Shown here one piece after another: positions 8,809 through 17,626 of a DNA stretch of 64,000 nt; the stretch's first letter is position 1, and each line of letters opens with the position of its first letter. The notes below the pieces were generated by a model. That model was not told the origin of the DNA, searched no databases, and saw only the letters and a program-made list of their open reading frames with translations. The stretch is from Curtobacterium sp. MCLR17_036. Its GTDB lineage: Bacteria; Actinomycetota; Actinomycetes; Actinomycetales; Microbacteriaceae. The stretch lies in assembly GCF_003234445.2 (NCBI RefSeq), contig NZ_CP126269.1, positions 1,240,001-1,304,000 on the forward strand, read 5' to 3'. The position numbers were made by a program, and so were the translations under genes.

Positions 8809-8853
8809 GGCAGCAGGCTAACCCCTTCTCCTGAGGGACTTGCGGCGCTTGTT

Positions 8854-8868
8854 CTACATAGGTAGGTT
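8854..8868 (+). promoter_or_regulatory. Leaderless promoter and candidate PadR operator
   Basis: The palindrome CTACATAGGTAG (8854-8865) overlaps the -10 hexamer TAGGTT (8863-8868), which stands 6 bases before the PadR start codon. A dyad covering the -10 of a PadR gene is the classical layout for autorepression. Binding is inferred, not shown. Confidence 0.55.
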
Positions 8869-8874
8869 GAGCGC

Positions 8875-9201
8875 ATGGAACCGATCCGACGCGTGACCGC
8901 CCCCACGCTCGACGTGCTCGAGGCGCTGCTCGCCGGCGACGGGCCGACCTGGGGGCTGCTCGTCATCAAGGCGACCGGCAGGCAGGCCGGCACCGTGTAC
9001 CCGATCCTCGAGCGGCTCGAGCGACAGGGGTGGGTGGCGTCGTCGTGGGACGACGACGCCGACCGCCCCGGTCCGCGCCGACGGTTGTACGAGTTCACCG
9101 CGGACGGCGTCGTCGCCGCGCAGGAGCTCGTCGCCGCCCGCCCCGCGGCCGCGGCGTCCGCCCGGGCGGCCCGGCCGTCGAGCCGGCCGGTGACCCCGTG
9201 A
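8875..9201 (+). CDS. PadR-family transcriptional regulator
   Basis: Short winged-helix regulator (108 aa) with the PadR core: LDVLEALL, GLLVIKATGRQAGTVYPILERLERQGWV (recognition helix around residues 40-55) and RRLYEFTADG wing. The C-terminus is short and Ala/Arg rich, so dimerisation would rely on little beyond the core. It is the first gene of an operon: its stop overlaps the GTG of the membrane-protein gene (GTGA). PadR proteins paired with a membrane protein commonly control it in response to a small molecule or envelope stress; that role here is inferred from position. Confidence 0.88.
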   Translation: MEPIRRVTAPTLDVLEALLAGDGPTWGLLVIKATGRQAGTVYPILERLERQGWVASSWDDDADRPGPRRRLYEFTADGVVAAQELVAARPAAAASARAARPSSRPVTP

Positions 9202-10037
9202 GCGCGCTCGACCGCGTGCTGCTGCGAGCGGCCCTGGCGGCCTCGCCGGCGACGCACCGCGCTGCACGTCGCGAGCAGTGGACCGCCGACGTCCGCGACG
9301 CCCGCGAACTCGACCTGTCGGCGACCGCACTCGCCTTCGGCGCCCTGACCACCGCGCTGTTCCACCGACGCGCACCGCACCGATCGTCCTGGGGGGACTC
9401 GATGACCACACTGCCCACGCCCGTCCGCGCCGCACCGCACACCATCCGCACGATCCCCGTGCTCATCGCTGTCGCCGTGCTGTCCTTCGTGGTCGCCGCC
9501 GGCGTCCTCGCACTCCTGCAGCGGTACAACGGCCTGCCCGAGGCGCGTCCGGTGTTCGACCTGGTCGGCGTCGGGCTGGCGGTGGTGCCGGGCCTCGCCG
9601 TCGCGACGAGCCTGCTGCTGGCGTCCGGCGTCCCGCGTCGGCGTCGTGGCCTCGGGGCGATCGCGACACTGGCCGTCGCCGCCGTCTGGTGGGCGATCAC
9701 CAACGGGACGCTGCACGTGCCCGGGTACGGGTCGCTGCAGGTCGGCCTCGTCGCCGACGGGTTCCTCGCGGCCTGGCTCGTGACGCTCCACCGCCCACGG
9801 TGGACGCTCTCGCTGCTCGTCCTGCCGTTGGTCGCCACCGTCGTGGTCACCCCGCTCGCGAACGCGGTGACCGCCGTCGGGCTGTCCTACTCGGTCATGA
9901 CCCTCGTGTGGTGGGCCGGACAGCTCGTCCCGTTCCTCGTCGCCGTCGTCGCCGGGGTGGTGGCCTCGCGGTTCTCCACAGATGCGCCGGTGGTGGTCGA
10001 GCCGCACGGTGAAGCCCTGGTAGACAAGAGCGTGTGA
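9198..10037 (+). CDS. Multi-pass membrane protein co-encoded with PadR
   Basis: Predicted 279-aa protein: a soluble, charged N-terminus of about 80 residues (VSALDRVLLRAALAAS...), then about six or seven hydrophobic segments (for example TIPVLIAVAVLSFVVAAGVL, LIGVGLAVV-type stretches, LVPFLVAVVAGVVA). I recognise no family with certainty. It resembles the membrane partner often found next to PadR regulators. The GTG start at 9198 overlaps the PadR stop by 4 bp and its own stop overlaps the next gene by 4 bp, so three genes are translationally coupled. Probably regulated by PadR. Function unknown. Confidence 0.75.
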   Translation: MSALDRVLLRAALAASPATHRAARREQWTADVRDARELDLSATALAFGALTTALFHRRAPHRSSWGDSMTTLPTPVRAAPHTIRTIPVLIAVAVLSFVVAAGVLALLQRYNGLPEARPVFDLVGVGLAVVPGLAVATSLLLASGVPRRRRGLGAIATLAVAAVWWAITNGTLHVPGYGSLQVGLVADGFLAAWLVTLHRPRWTLSLLVLPLVATVVVTPLANAVTAVGLSYSVMTLVWWAGQLVPFLVAVVAGVVASRFSTDAPVVVEPHGEALVDKSV

Positions 10038-11563
10038 GCGACACACACCTCGAGATCGAGCGCACCTACGACCTGCCGGCGGGCGGTGCGCTGCCCGACC
10101 TCGTCGGGGCGGGTGGCATCATCCGCACCGAGCACCAGGAGCCGTTCGAGCTCGACGCGACCTACTGGGACACCGAGCGCTACGACCTCGTGGCCTCACG
10201 GGTGACGGTGCGCCGCCGCACCGGGGGCCCGGACGCCGGATGGCACATCAAGCGCTCCGAGTCGGACACGGTGCGGCACGAGCAGCACTTCCCGCTGACC
10301 GACGACGCCGACACCGTGCCGACCGAGGTCCTGGCCGCCCTGTTCACCGAGCGTCGCGGCCGCGGCCTGCGCCCCGTCGTCCGCATCACGACGACCCGCA
10401 CCGTCACCCGGCTCCTCGACGAGGACGGCGACCAGGTCGCAGAACTCGCCGACGACCAGGTCACGGCCCAGCGGCTCGACGACGACGCGCCCGAGACCCC
10501 GCGCACCTGGCGCGAGGTCGAGGTCGAGACGGTCCCGGGCGTCGACGCCCAGGTCGCGCACGAGCTCTTCGCGGCACTCGACGGACGCTTCGCGGCCGTC
10601 GGTGCCGGCCCCGCCGCCGTCGCGTCCAAGCTGGCACGCGGGCTGGCCGGCGCACCGGCGCCGCGCCTCCGCACCGAGGAGAAGCCGGACAAGGGCACGA
10701 CCGCGCGCGTCCTCGCGAAGCGGTTGCGGAAACTGCGCTCCGCCCTGCTCGGCCAGGAGGCCCGGCTCCGCTCCGGCGACACCGCCGACCTCCGGCAGAC
10801 GGCCGCGACCACGCTCGAGATCGCCGCGATCCTCGACTCGTACCGCCCGGCGTTCCCCGACGGCGACGCCGTCGACCGCGCCGCCCAGGCCGCCGACGAC
10901 CTCGCCGCCGTCACCGCGCGCGCCGCGCTGGCCGAGTACCTCATCGACCGTCTGCCGCGTGCGTCCACGCCCGCGCAGGACGACCTCATCGACGCGATGA
11001 CCCGCGAGCGCATCCTCGCCTCCACCCGGGAACGCCGCGACCAGGCCGTGCGGGACGTCGTCGCCTCGCTGCACGGCGAGCCCTTCCTCGAACTGCTCGA
11101 CGCCCTCGACGACGCCGTGGAGCGCCCCGCGCCGACGGAGTGGTCCCTCCGCTCGCCGAAGAAGGCCGCGCAGGACGTCGTCGCCGTCGTCAAGCCGCAC
11201 GTCCGCGAGCTCGTGCAGGCCGCCGTGGCCGACGACGTCTCGGACACCGCCGCCGAGCGCGAGGCCGCCGACCGCGCCACGACCGAAGCCGCCTGGCAGG
11301 CCACGATGCGTGCCCGTCTCGCGATGGACGTGCTCGGCGACGACGCCTTCCCGCACGCGCTCTGGAAGCGCATCGGGACCGCGGCCGACGTGCTCACCGA
11401 GCGGGTGCGCTCCCTGCACGCCCTCGACACGCTGCGGACGAACGCGGCGATCGCGGAGCGCGGGGGCGAGGGCACGTTCGGCTACGGTGTCCTCGCCGGC
11501 GACCGGGTGCGCCTGGCGGACGAGTCCTACGACGAGGCGGTGCACGCGCTCAACCGCGTGTGA
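10034..11563 (+). CDS. CYTH and CHAD domain protein with atypical signature residues
   Basis: Cytosolic 509-aa protein. Residues 1-190 form a CYTH (triphosphate tunnel) domain and about 215-509 a helical CHAD domain; CYTH-CHAD proteins bind or hydrolyse polyphosphate or triphosphates. The CYTH signature ExExK reads EIERT, with Thr for the lysine. The CHAD segment that normally carries a His and several Arg (HxxRVxxRRLRS) reads DLRQTAATTLEIA, and the second basic helix reads HALWKRIGTAADVL. Overall fold cues remain, but the usual anion-binding residues look reduced. Last gene of the PadR operon, overlapping the membrane gene by 4 bp. Binding partner uncertain. Confidence 0.85.
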   Translation: MSDTHLEIERTYDLPAGGALPDLVGAGGIIRTEHQEPFELDATYWDTERYDLVASRVTVRRRTGGPDAGWHIKRSESDTVRHEQHFPLTDDADTVPTEVLAALFTERRGRGLRPVVRITTTRTVTRLLDEDGDQVAELADDQVTAQRLDDDAPETPRTWREVEVETVPGVDAQVAHELFAALDGRFAAVGAGPAAVASKLARGLAGAPAPRLRTEEKPDKGTTARVLAKRLRKLRSALLGQEARLRSGDTADLRQTAATTLEIAAILDSYRPAFPDGDAVDRAAQAADDLAAVTARAALAEYLIDRLPRASTPAQDDLIDAMTRERILASTRERRDQAVRDVVASLHGEPFLELLDALDDAVERPAPTEWSLRSPKKAAQDVVAVVKPHVRELVQAAVADDVSDTAAEREAADRATTEAAWQATMRARLAMDVLGDDAFPHALWKRIGTAADVLTERVRSLHALDTLRTNAAIAERGGEGTFGYGVLAGDRVRLADESYDEAVHALNRV

Positions 11564-11683
11564 GTGCCCTGCGCACGGTGCGTGCGCTGCGTGGTGCCGC
11601 GTGCAGCGTGCTGCGTGCCGCTGGCGCTGCGTGCCGCGTGCGCTGCGTGCCGCGTGGGCGGCGCCGCGCTCGCTCGCTCGCTC

Positions 11684-11736
11684 GGTGAGCAGAAGAGGTC
11701 GGGTCCCGCGTCCGGACCCGACCTCTTCTGCTCACC
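11684..11736. terminator. Long perfect hairpin, GTGAGCAGAA family, copy 1
   Basis: Perfect 23-bp arms (11684-11706 and 11714-11736) with a 7-nt loop; the outer arm carries GTGAGCAGAAGAGGTCGGGT. It lies between converging genes and is preceded by a low-complexity stretch at 11570-11683 built from GCTGCGTGCCGCGT-like repeats. It probably ends transcription from both sides. Related hairpins occur at 24564, 32698, 63022 and 63211. Confidence 0.8.
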
Positions 11737-11754
11737 AAGTGCGACGGAGCGTGC

Positions 11755-13926
11755 TCAGCCGGCCGCGATCGGGCTCGCCGAGGCCGCCGCGGGCGTCTCG
11801 TCCGCCAGCCCGAGCACGTCGAGGAGCCAGGCGAGCTCGAACGCCCGCTCCTTCCACGACGCGTAGCGACCGCTGACGCCGCCGTGGCCGGCGGACATCT
11901 CGGTCTTCAGCAGGACCGGTGCTCCGACCTCGCGCAGCTTGGCGGTCCACTTCGCCGGCTCGACGTAGAGCACGCGGGTGTCGTTGATCGAGGTCACCGC
12001 GAGGATCTGCGGGTACTGCACGTCGTCGCGGACGTTCTCGTACGGGGTGTACTCGCTCATGTAGCGGTAGACCTCGGCGTCGTGCAGCGGGTCGCCCCAC
12101 TCGTCCCATTCGATGACGGTGAGGGGCAGGTCGGGGTCGAGGATGCTCGTCAGGGCGTCGACGAACGGCACTGCGGCCAGGATGCCGGCGAACCGCTCGG
12201 GTGCGAGGTTGGCGACCGCACCCATCAGGAGCCCTCCCGCGCTGCCGCCCTCGGCCACGAGCCGGTCCGCGCTCGTCCGGCCGGACTCGATCAGGTGCTC
12301 GGCGACCGCGACGAAGTCGGTGAAGGTGTTCTTCTTCGTCAGGGTCTTGCCGTTCTCGTACCAGTGCCGGCCCATCTCGCCACCGCCGCGCACGTGGGCG
12401 ACGGCGAACACGACCCCGCGGTCGAGCATCGACAGGCGCATGACGCTGAAGCCGGGGTCGATCGAGTGCTCGTACGAGCCGTAGCCGTACAGGTGCAGCG
12501 GTGCGGGCGTGCCCTCGTCGACGGCGTCGCGGCGCCACACGAGCGACACCGGGATCCGGGTGCCGTCCGCGGCGGTCGCCCAGTCGCGCTCCTGCACGTA
12601 GTCGGCGGGGTCGTACCCGCCGAGCACCGGCTGCCGCTTGAGGACGGTGACCTCGCCCGTCGCCAGGTCGAGGTCGCTCACCTCGGACGGGGTGACGAAC
12701 GACGTGAACCCGATGCGCAGGGTCGGCTGCTCCCACTCGGGGTTGCCGCCGAGACCGGCCGAGAAGAGTGCCTCGTCGAACGGGACCTCGTGCGCGTCGC
12801 CGTAACCGTCGCCCTCGATCGGGATGATCGCGATGCGGGGGAGCGCCTCGGAGCGGTACTCGAGCGCGAGGTGGCCGGCGAAGGCGTCGACCGACTCGAT
12901 GCGGCGTTCGCTGTGGTGGGCGACGACGACGCGGCGGTCGCGGTCCGAGGTCGGGTCGTCGGCGGGGACGTCGACGAGCTCGAAGTTCTCGGCGCCGTCG
13001 TTGTGCAGCACCAGGAACCGGTCGCTGCCGCCGACGATGGCGTGCTCGATCTCGTACTCGACGCCCTCGCGGCGGGGCCAGACGACCTGGAACTCACCGG
13101 TCGGGTCGGCGGCGTCGAGGACGTGCGCCTCGGACGTGATCTTCGAGCCGAGCTCGATGACGATGTACTGCGAGGACCGGGTCACGCCGACCCCGACCCA
13201 GTAGCGGTCGTCGGGCTCCTCGAACACCAGGACGTCCTCGGTGGCGGCGGTGCCGACCGCGTGCCGCCAGATCTTGTCGGGACGCCAGGAGTCGTCGACC
13301 GTGGGGTAGAAGACGTAGCGGCCGGCCGGGTCGAACGTCGCGCCGGCCCCGGTGTTCGGGATCGCGTCGCCGAGGTCGGTGCCCGAGGCCAGGTCGCGCA
13401 CGTGCAGGGTGTAGCGCTCGTCGCCCTCGACGTCGATGCCGTAGACGAGTCGGGTGCCGTCGTCGCTGATGTCGTAAGTGCCGAGCGAGAAGAACTCGTG
13501 GCCGTCGGCCAGGGCGTTGCCGTCGAGGACGACCTGCTCGCCGGGGAGCGTCGACTCACCCTCGGGCACGACGGGCGGGGTCCAGTCGTCGGGGCCGGCG
13601 ATCGGCGCGCGGCAGTGCACGCCGTACTGGCTGCCCTCGGCGGTGCGGGTGAAGTACCACCAGTCGCCCATGCGCACCGGGACCGAGAGGTCGGTCTCCT
13701 GCACGCGGCTCTTGACCTCGTCGAAGACGCGGTCGCGCAGCGCTGCGAGGTGGTCGGTCGCGGCGGCGGTGTGCGCGTTCTCGGCCTCGAGGTACGCGAG
13801 GGTGTCGGGGGACTCCTTGTCCCGCAGCCACTCGTAGTCGTCGACGAAGTCGATGCCGTGGTGGGTCCGCGTGACGGGCCGCTTGGCGGCGCTGGGCGGG
13901 GTGGCCTGGGTGTGCTCGCTGCTCAC
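11755..13926 (-). CDS. ptrB: Oligopeptidase B-like S9 serine peptidase
   Basis: Cytosolic prolyl-oligopeptidase-family enzyme of 723 aa, close to the usual length of oligopeptidase B. An N-terminal beta-propeller (about 70-430) is followed by an alpha/beta-hydrolase domain. The nucleophile elbow GGSAGGLLMG puts the catalytic Ser near residue 562; the His lies in SAGHGGVSGRY near 682. HVRGGGEMGRHWYENGK is typical of the family. Expected to cleave short peptides after basic residues. The GTG start at 13926 lies 6 bases downstream of TAGGGT, predicting a leaderless mRNA. Single gene, convergent with the CHAD operon; 50 bp separate it from the Fic gene upstream. Confidence 0.9.
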   Translation of the reverse strand: MSSEHTQATPPSAAKRPVTRTHHGIDFVDDYEWLRDKESPDTLAYLEAENAHTAAATDHLAALRDRVFDEVKSRVQETDLSVPVRMGDWWYFTRTAEGSQYGVHCRAPIAGPDDWTPPVVPEGESTLPGEQVVLDGNALADGHEFFSLGTYDISDDGTRLVYGIDVEGDERYTLHVRDLASGTDLGDAIPNTGAGATFDPAGRYVFYPTVDDSWRPDKIWRHAVGTAATEDVLVFEEPDDRYWVGVGVTRSSQYIVIELGSKITSEAHVLDAADPTGEFQVVWPRREGVEYEIEHAIVGGSDRFLVLHNDGAENFELVDVPADDPTSDRDRRVVVAHHSERRIESVDAFAGHLALEYRSEALPRIAIIPIEGDGYGDAHEVPFDEALFSAGLGGNPEWEQPTLRIGFTSFVTPSEVSDLDLATGEVTVLKRQPVLGGYDPADYVQERDWATAADGTRIPVSLVWRRDAVDEGTPAPLHLYGYGSYEHSIDPGFSVMRLSMLDRGVVFAVAHVRGGGEMGRHWYENGKTLTKKNTFTDFVAVAEHLIESGRTSADRLVAEGGSAGGLLMGAVANLAPERFAGILAAVPFVDALTSILDPDLPLTVIEWDEWGDPLHDAEVYRYMSEYTPYENVRDDVQYPQILAVTSINDTRVLYVEPAKWTAKLREVGAPVLLKTEMSAGHGGVSGRYASWKERAFELAWLLDVLGLADETPAAASASPIAAG

Positions 13927-13976
13927 CGTCCCACCCTATTCGAGTGCCCCGACGCAGGCCCTGCCTCCGCCCGCGC

Positions 13977-15173
13977 TCACGCCGCCGCGCCGCGCTCGCA
14001 CACGGCGGCGTGCACGCGCTGCTCGAAGGCCTCGAGCTCGGCGACGACGGCGGGTGCGACCCAGGCCCGGTCCCGTCGGCGGCGGGTGACGGGGCGGAGC
14101 ACGCCGGCCCGGACGAGGTCGTCCGTGACGCGGTCGGGGTCGACCCCCGGCACCAGGTCCTGCAGGTGGTCCTCGGTCAGGACCGGATCGGCCGCGAGGG
14201 CCCGTCCGACCGCGGCGTGCGGGGCGGCGGCGCACGGCCCGGCAGCCCGGTCGGCCTCGTGCTCGGCGAGCAGCAGCGCGGTGAGCGAGGCCTCGTCGCA
14301 CACCGTGCCGAGGGCGAGTGCGAGGTCCACCACGAACTCGTCGACCCGGCCCGCGCGGTAGCGCTCCAGGTGCCGGAAGTAGCGCTCGCGGTCGGCGGCC
14401 AGCGCGGTCGCGATCGGTGCGGTGACGGTGGTCGTGACGCCGCGCCGCCGCAGGACCGCGCCGATCAGGGCGCGCCCGATGCGACCGTTGCCGTCGGTGA
14501 AGGGGTGGATCGACTCGAACTGCGCGTGGGCGATCGCCGCCTGTGCGACCGGGTGCAGGTCGACGCGGTGCACGAAGGCGAGCAGGTCGGCCATGAGCGG
14601 TGCGACGAGCTCGGGCGGCGGCGGGACGTACGTCGCCAGCCGGGGCGTCCGGCCGCCACCGATCCAGTTCTGCACGTCGCGCCAGCGGCCGGCGTACCGA
14701 CCGTCGACGGGGTCGTCCCGCATGAGCCGCCGGTGTGCGTCGAGCAGGGCGGCCTCGGTGACGGCGCCGGAGTCGGCCGCGGCGACGAGCCCCTCGACGG
14801 CCCCGGCGGCGCGGACGACCGCGGTGGCACCCGGGTTCGCCCGGATCCCGACGAGTGCCCGTGCCAGGTCGTCGACCGAGGCCGACTCGTCCTCGATCCG
14901 GGACGACGCCAGGGCCTCGGTCCGGCCGAGCACGAGGCCGAGCGGCGCGAGGCGCGATCCGTGGTGGACGTCGAGCGAGCGGAGGGCGGCGGCGCTCCGG
15001 TCGAGCAGCGCCAGCGTCCGGGTGTCCGGCCGCCACCGGGCCCGGGCGATCCGTGGGGGCAGGGCGACCCGGACGCTCGTCAGCTGACGGTCTGCTCGAG
15101 GGCCCCGGGACGCACTGCGCCACGGTCGGTCGGCGTGCCCGTGGACGGGCCAGGTCTCGCTCCGGTGTGCCAT
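13977..15173 (-). CDS. Fic-domain protein (putative AMP transferase) with winged-helix tail
   Basis: Predicted 398-aa Fic protein. An N-terminal Fic_N-type region carries an inhibitory-like helix SSRIEDE near residues 90-96; the core motif HPFTDGNGRIGRAL starts near residue 220 with His, Asn and Arg intact, so NMP-transferase activity is plausible. The C-terminal part (about 310-398) looks like a winged helix (VTDDLVRAGVLRPVTRRRRDRAWVAP). The inhibitory motif normally reads (S/T)xxxE(G/N); here Asp follows Glu. No separate antitoxin gene is adjacent. Start ATG 15173 is 6 bases from TAGCGT (leaderless). The promoter faces a hexamer-repeat tract. Confidence 0.88.
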   Translation of the reverse strand: MAHRSETWPVHGHADRPWRSASRGPRADRQLTSVRVALPPRIARARWRPDTRTLALLDRSAAALRSLDVHHGSRLAPLGLVLGRTEALASSRIEDESASVDDLARALVGIRANPGATAVVRAAGAVEGLVAAADSGAVTEAALLDAHRRLMRDDPVDGRYAGRWRDVQNWIGGGRTPRLATYVPPPPELVAPLMADLLAFVHRVDLHPVAQAAIAHAQFESIHPFTDGNGRIGRALIGAVLRRRGVTTTVTAPIATALAADRERYFRHLERYRAGRVDEFVVDLALALGTVCDEASLTALLLAEHEADRAAGPCAAAPHAAVGRALAADPVLTEDHLQDLVPGVDPDRVTDDLVRAGVLRPVTRRRRDRAWVAPAVVAELEAFEQRVHAAVCERGAAA

Positions 15174-15232
15174 GCGGCGACGCTAGGGCCTGCCGCACGC
15201 CGGACGCCAGGCATCGGTATTTCGCAGCCACG

Positions 15233-15366
<134 letters not shown>

Positions 15367-15421
15367 GGCCGGACACCCGCGCCCGGCCACGACGACGGTG
15401 CCCTCGCGTAGCGTCGGTGGC

Positions 15422-16621
15422 ATGAGCAACTCCTTCGCGATCACCGGTGCCCACGTCGTCCCCGTCGCCGCCCCCGCCTTCGACGGTGGTGCCGTCGTCG
15501 TCGAGGACGGCCGCATCACCGCCGTCGGCCCCGACGTCACCCCGCCCGAGGGGATGCCGGTCGTCGACGCCGCCGGTTCCTGGCTGCTGCCCGGCTTCGT
15601 CGAGTCGCACGGCCACGTCGGCATCCACGAGGAGGCGAACGGCGAGGCCGGCAACGACACGAACGAGATGACCGGCCCGAACATGGCCGGGGTGCGGGCG
15701 ATCGACGCCGTCGACATCGACGACGAGGGCTTCCGTGACGCGCTCGCCGGCGGGATCACGAGCATCGTGGTGAAGCCCGGCTCCGGCAACCCGATCGGCG
15801 GGCAGACCGTCGCCATCAAGACGTGGGGCGGCCGCACGATCGACGAGCAGCTCATCTCCGACGCGGTCAGCGTGAAGAGCGCCCTCGGCGAGAACCCGAA
15901 GCGGGTCTACGGCGGCAAGGGCCAGACCCCGTCGACCCGGCTCGGCGTCGCGAAGATCATCCGCGACGCGTTCGTCGAGGCGCAGAACTACAAGGCCGCC
16001 CGCGATGCCGCAGCCGCGAAGGGCGAGCCGTTCACCCGCGACCTCACGAAGGAGACGCTCGTCCGGGTGCTCGACGGCGAGCTCGTCTGGGACCAGCACA
16101 CCCACCGCCACGACGACATCGCGACCGCCGTCCGCCTGTCCGAGGAGTTCGGCTACCGCCTCGTCGTGAACCACGGCACCGAAGCGCACAAGATCGCCGA
16201 CCTCCTCGCCGAGAAGGACATCCCCGTCATCTACGGTCCGCTGTTCACGAGCCGGTCGAAGGTCGAGCTGCGCGACCGCGGCATCCCCAACCTCGCGACG
16301 ATCGCCGCCGCCGGCGTCCGGGTCGCGATCACCACGGACGCGCCGGTCGTGCCGATCAACATGCTCGTCGACCAGGCGACCGCCGCCGTGAAGGAGGGCC
16401 TGCCGGCCCAGACCGCGCTCGAGGCGCTGACGGTCAACCCGGCGGACTTCCTCGGCTTCGGCGACCGCGTCGGCCGCCTGGCGGCGGGCTACGACGCCGA
16501 CCTCGTCCTGTGGGACGGCGACCCGCTCGACGCGTCCAGCCGCGCGACGCGCGTCTGGATCGACGGCCGGCCCGTCTTCGAGTGGGCCGACGGAGCCGGG
16601 GTCACGACACCGCGCTGGTGA
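15422..16621 (+). CDS. Amidohydrolase (imidazolonepropionase-like)
   Basis: Metal-dependent amidohydrolase of 399 aa. An N-terminal composite beta-sandwich (residues 1-55) leads to LPGFVESHGHVG, the HxH metal motif near residue 60; later histidines in HTHRHDD and VVNHGTEAHK and the aspartate in AITTDAPVVP complete a usual site. The C-terminal AAGYDADLVLWDGDPL is standard for the family. The substrate is unknown; close families act on imidazolones, Xaa-Pro dipeptides or other cyclic amides. The ATG at 15422 is 7 bases from TAGCGT, so the mRNA is predicted leaderless. Monocistronic, ending in a strong hairpin. Confidence 0.87.
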   Translation: MSNSFAITGAHVVPVAAPAFDGGAVVVEDGRITAVGPDVTPPEGMPVVDAAGSWLLPGFVESHGHVGIHEEANGEAGNDTNEMTGPNMAGVRAIDAVDIDDEGFRDALAGGITSIVVKPGSGNPIGGQTVAIKTWGGRTIDEQLISDAVSVKSALGENPKRVYGGKGQTPSTRLGVAKIIRDAFVEAQNYKAARDAAAAKGEPFTRDLTKETLVRVLDGELVWDQHTHRHDDIATAVRLSEEFGYRLVVNHGTEAHKIADLLAEKDIPVIYGPLFTSRSKVELRDRGIPNLATIAAAGVRVAITTDAPVVPINMLVDQATAAVKEGLPAQTALEALTVNPADFLGFGDRVGRLAAGYDADLVLWDGDPLDASSRATRVWIDGRPVFEWADGAGVTTPRW

Positions 16622-16633
16622 CGCCGTGGAGCC

Positions 16634-16683
16634 CGGGAGGCCCGGGTCGCGACGTGCCTGCGCGTCGCGACCCGGGCCTCCCG
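16634..16683. terminator. Bidirectional terminator hairpin (GGGAGGC family)
   Basis: Perfect 21-bp arms (16634-16654 and 16663-16683) with loop TGCCTGCG, between the converging amidohydrolase and class IV aminotransferase genes. The outer arms carry the CGGGAGGCCCG / CGGGCCTCCCG element that recurs at several intergenic sites in this window. Confidence 0.85.
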
Positions 16684-16716
16684 TCCGTCTGCGCCGGGGG
16701 CGCCGGTGGTGACGTG

Positions 16717-17607
16717 TCAGACGGAGCGAGCGAGCAGGAAGTCGTTGATGCGCGTCGTGAGCTCGGCGTCGACGGGGCGGTCCTCGCCGTCGACGGCGCG
16801 GACCGGCGCCGCCTGCCGGACGCTCGAGACGAGCCAGAGCGCGTCGGCGGCGCGCAGGTCATCGAGCGTGACGAGCTCGTAGGCGGTCTCCATGCCCTGC
16901 TCCTCGGCGAAGCGGAAGACGTCGGCCTGCGTGGTGCCGTCGAGGATGCCGACGTCGGTGCGCGGCGTGACGAGGCGGTCGCCGACGCGCATGACCAGGT
17001 TCGCCCGCGTTCCCTCGAGCACGTAGCCGTCGGTGGAGACGAACAGGGCGTCGTCGGCGCCGCGGCGGACGGCCTCGCGCAGGGCGGCCATGTTGATGCC
17101 GTAGGACAGCGTCTTCGCGCCCTGCAGCAGCCACGGCGAGGTGCGCTCGACGTCGTGCCGGTACCCGCGGTCGAGCAGCACGACCGAGATGCCCTCGGTG
17201 CGGGCACGGGTGGAGTCCGGCGACGGCGCGGCGTAGACCCAGCCCGTCGGGCGGTCGGTGCCCTCGACACCACGGGTCATGACGGTCTTCACGAAGGCCT
17301 CGCGGACCGGGTCGAGCCGGGCGCACGCGGCCTCGACCGCCTGGCGCCAGACGTCGGTGTCGGGTGCGGGCAGGTCGAGCTTCGCCGCCGAACGGCCGAA
17401 GCGGGCGAGGTGCGGCTCGAGCGCCTGCGGGTGTCCGTCGACGACCGTGATCGTCTCGAAGACGCCGTCACCGCGCGTGGCGCCGAGGTCCTGCACCTGC
17501 AGGTGCTCCTCGAGCGGCTCCACCCAGGTGTACGCGTCGGCGTCCGGGTCGTGCGGCGCGGCGTCGCGGGAGGGCTGGTTCAGGACGGCGAGCACGGTGT
17601 CGGTCAT
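16717..17607 (-). CDS. pabC: Class IV PLP-dependent aminotransferase/lyase (aminodeoxychorismate lyase-like)
   Basis: Fold-type IV PLP enzyme of 296 aa. LGATRGDGVFETITVVDG near the N-terminus, KTLSYGINMAALREA with the PLP lysine near residue 163, and the GYVLEGTRANLVM and GILDGTTQADV segments are characteristic. The set best matches 4-amino-4-deoxychorismate lyase (folate pathway), but branched-chain or D-amino-acid aminotransferase cannot be excluded, so the symbol is tentative. The ATG at 17607 stands 6 bases after TTGGAT and within reach of GGAGG. It ends against the amidohydrolase terminator; a small gene lies just upstream on the same strand. Confidence 0.75.
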   Translation of the reverse strand: MTDTVLAVLNQPSRDAAPHDPDADAYTWVEPLEEHLQVQDLGATRGDGVFETITVVDGHPQALEPHLARFGRSAAKLDLPAPDTDVWRQAVEAACARLDPVREAFVKTVMTRGVEGTDRPTGWVYAAPSPDSTRARTEGISVVLLDRGYRHDVERTSPWLLQGAKTLSYGINMAALREAVRRGADDALFVSTDGYVLEGTRANLVMRVGDRLVTPRTDVGILDGTTQADVFRFAEEQGMETAYELVTLDDLRAADALWLVSSVRQAAPVRAVDGEDRPVDAELTTRINDFLLARSV

Positions 17608-17626
17608 GCCTCCATCCAACCGCAGC

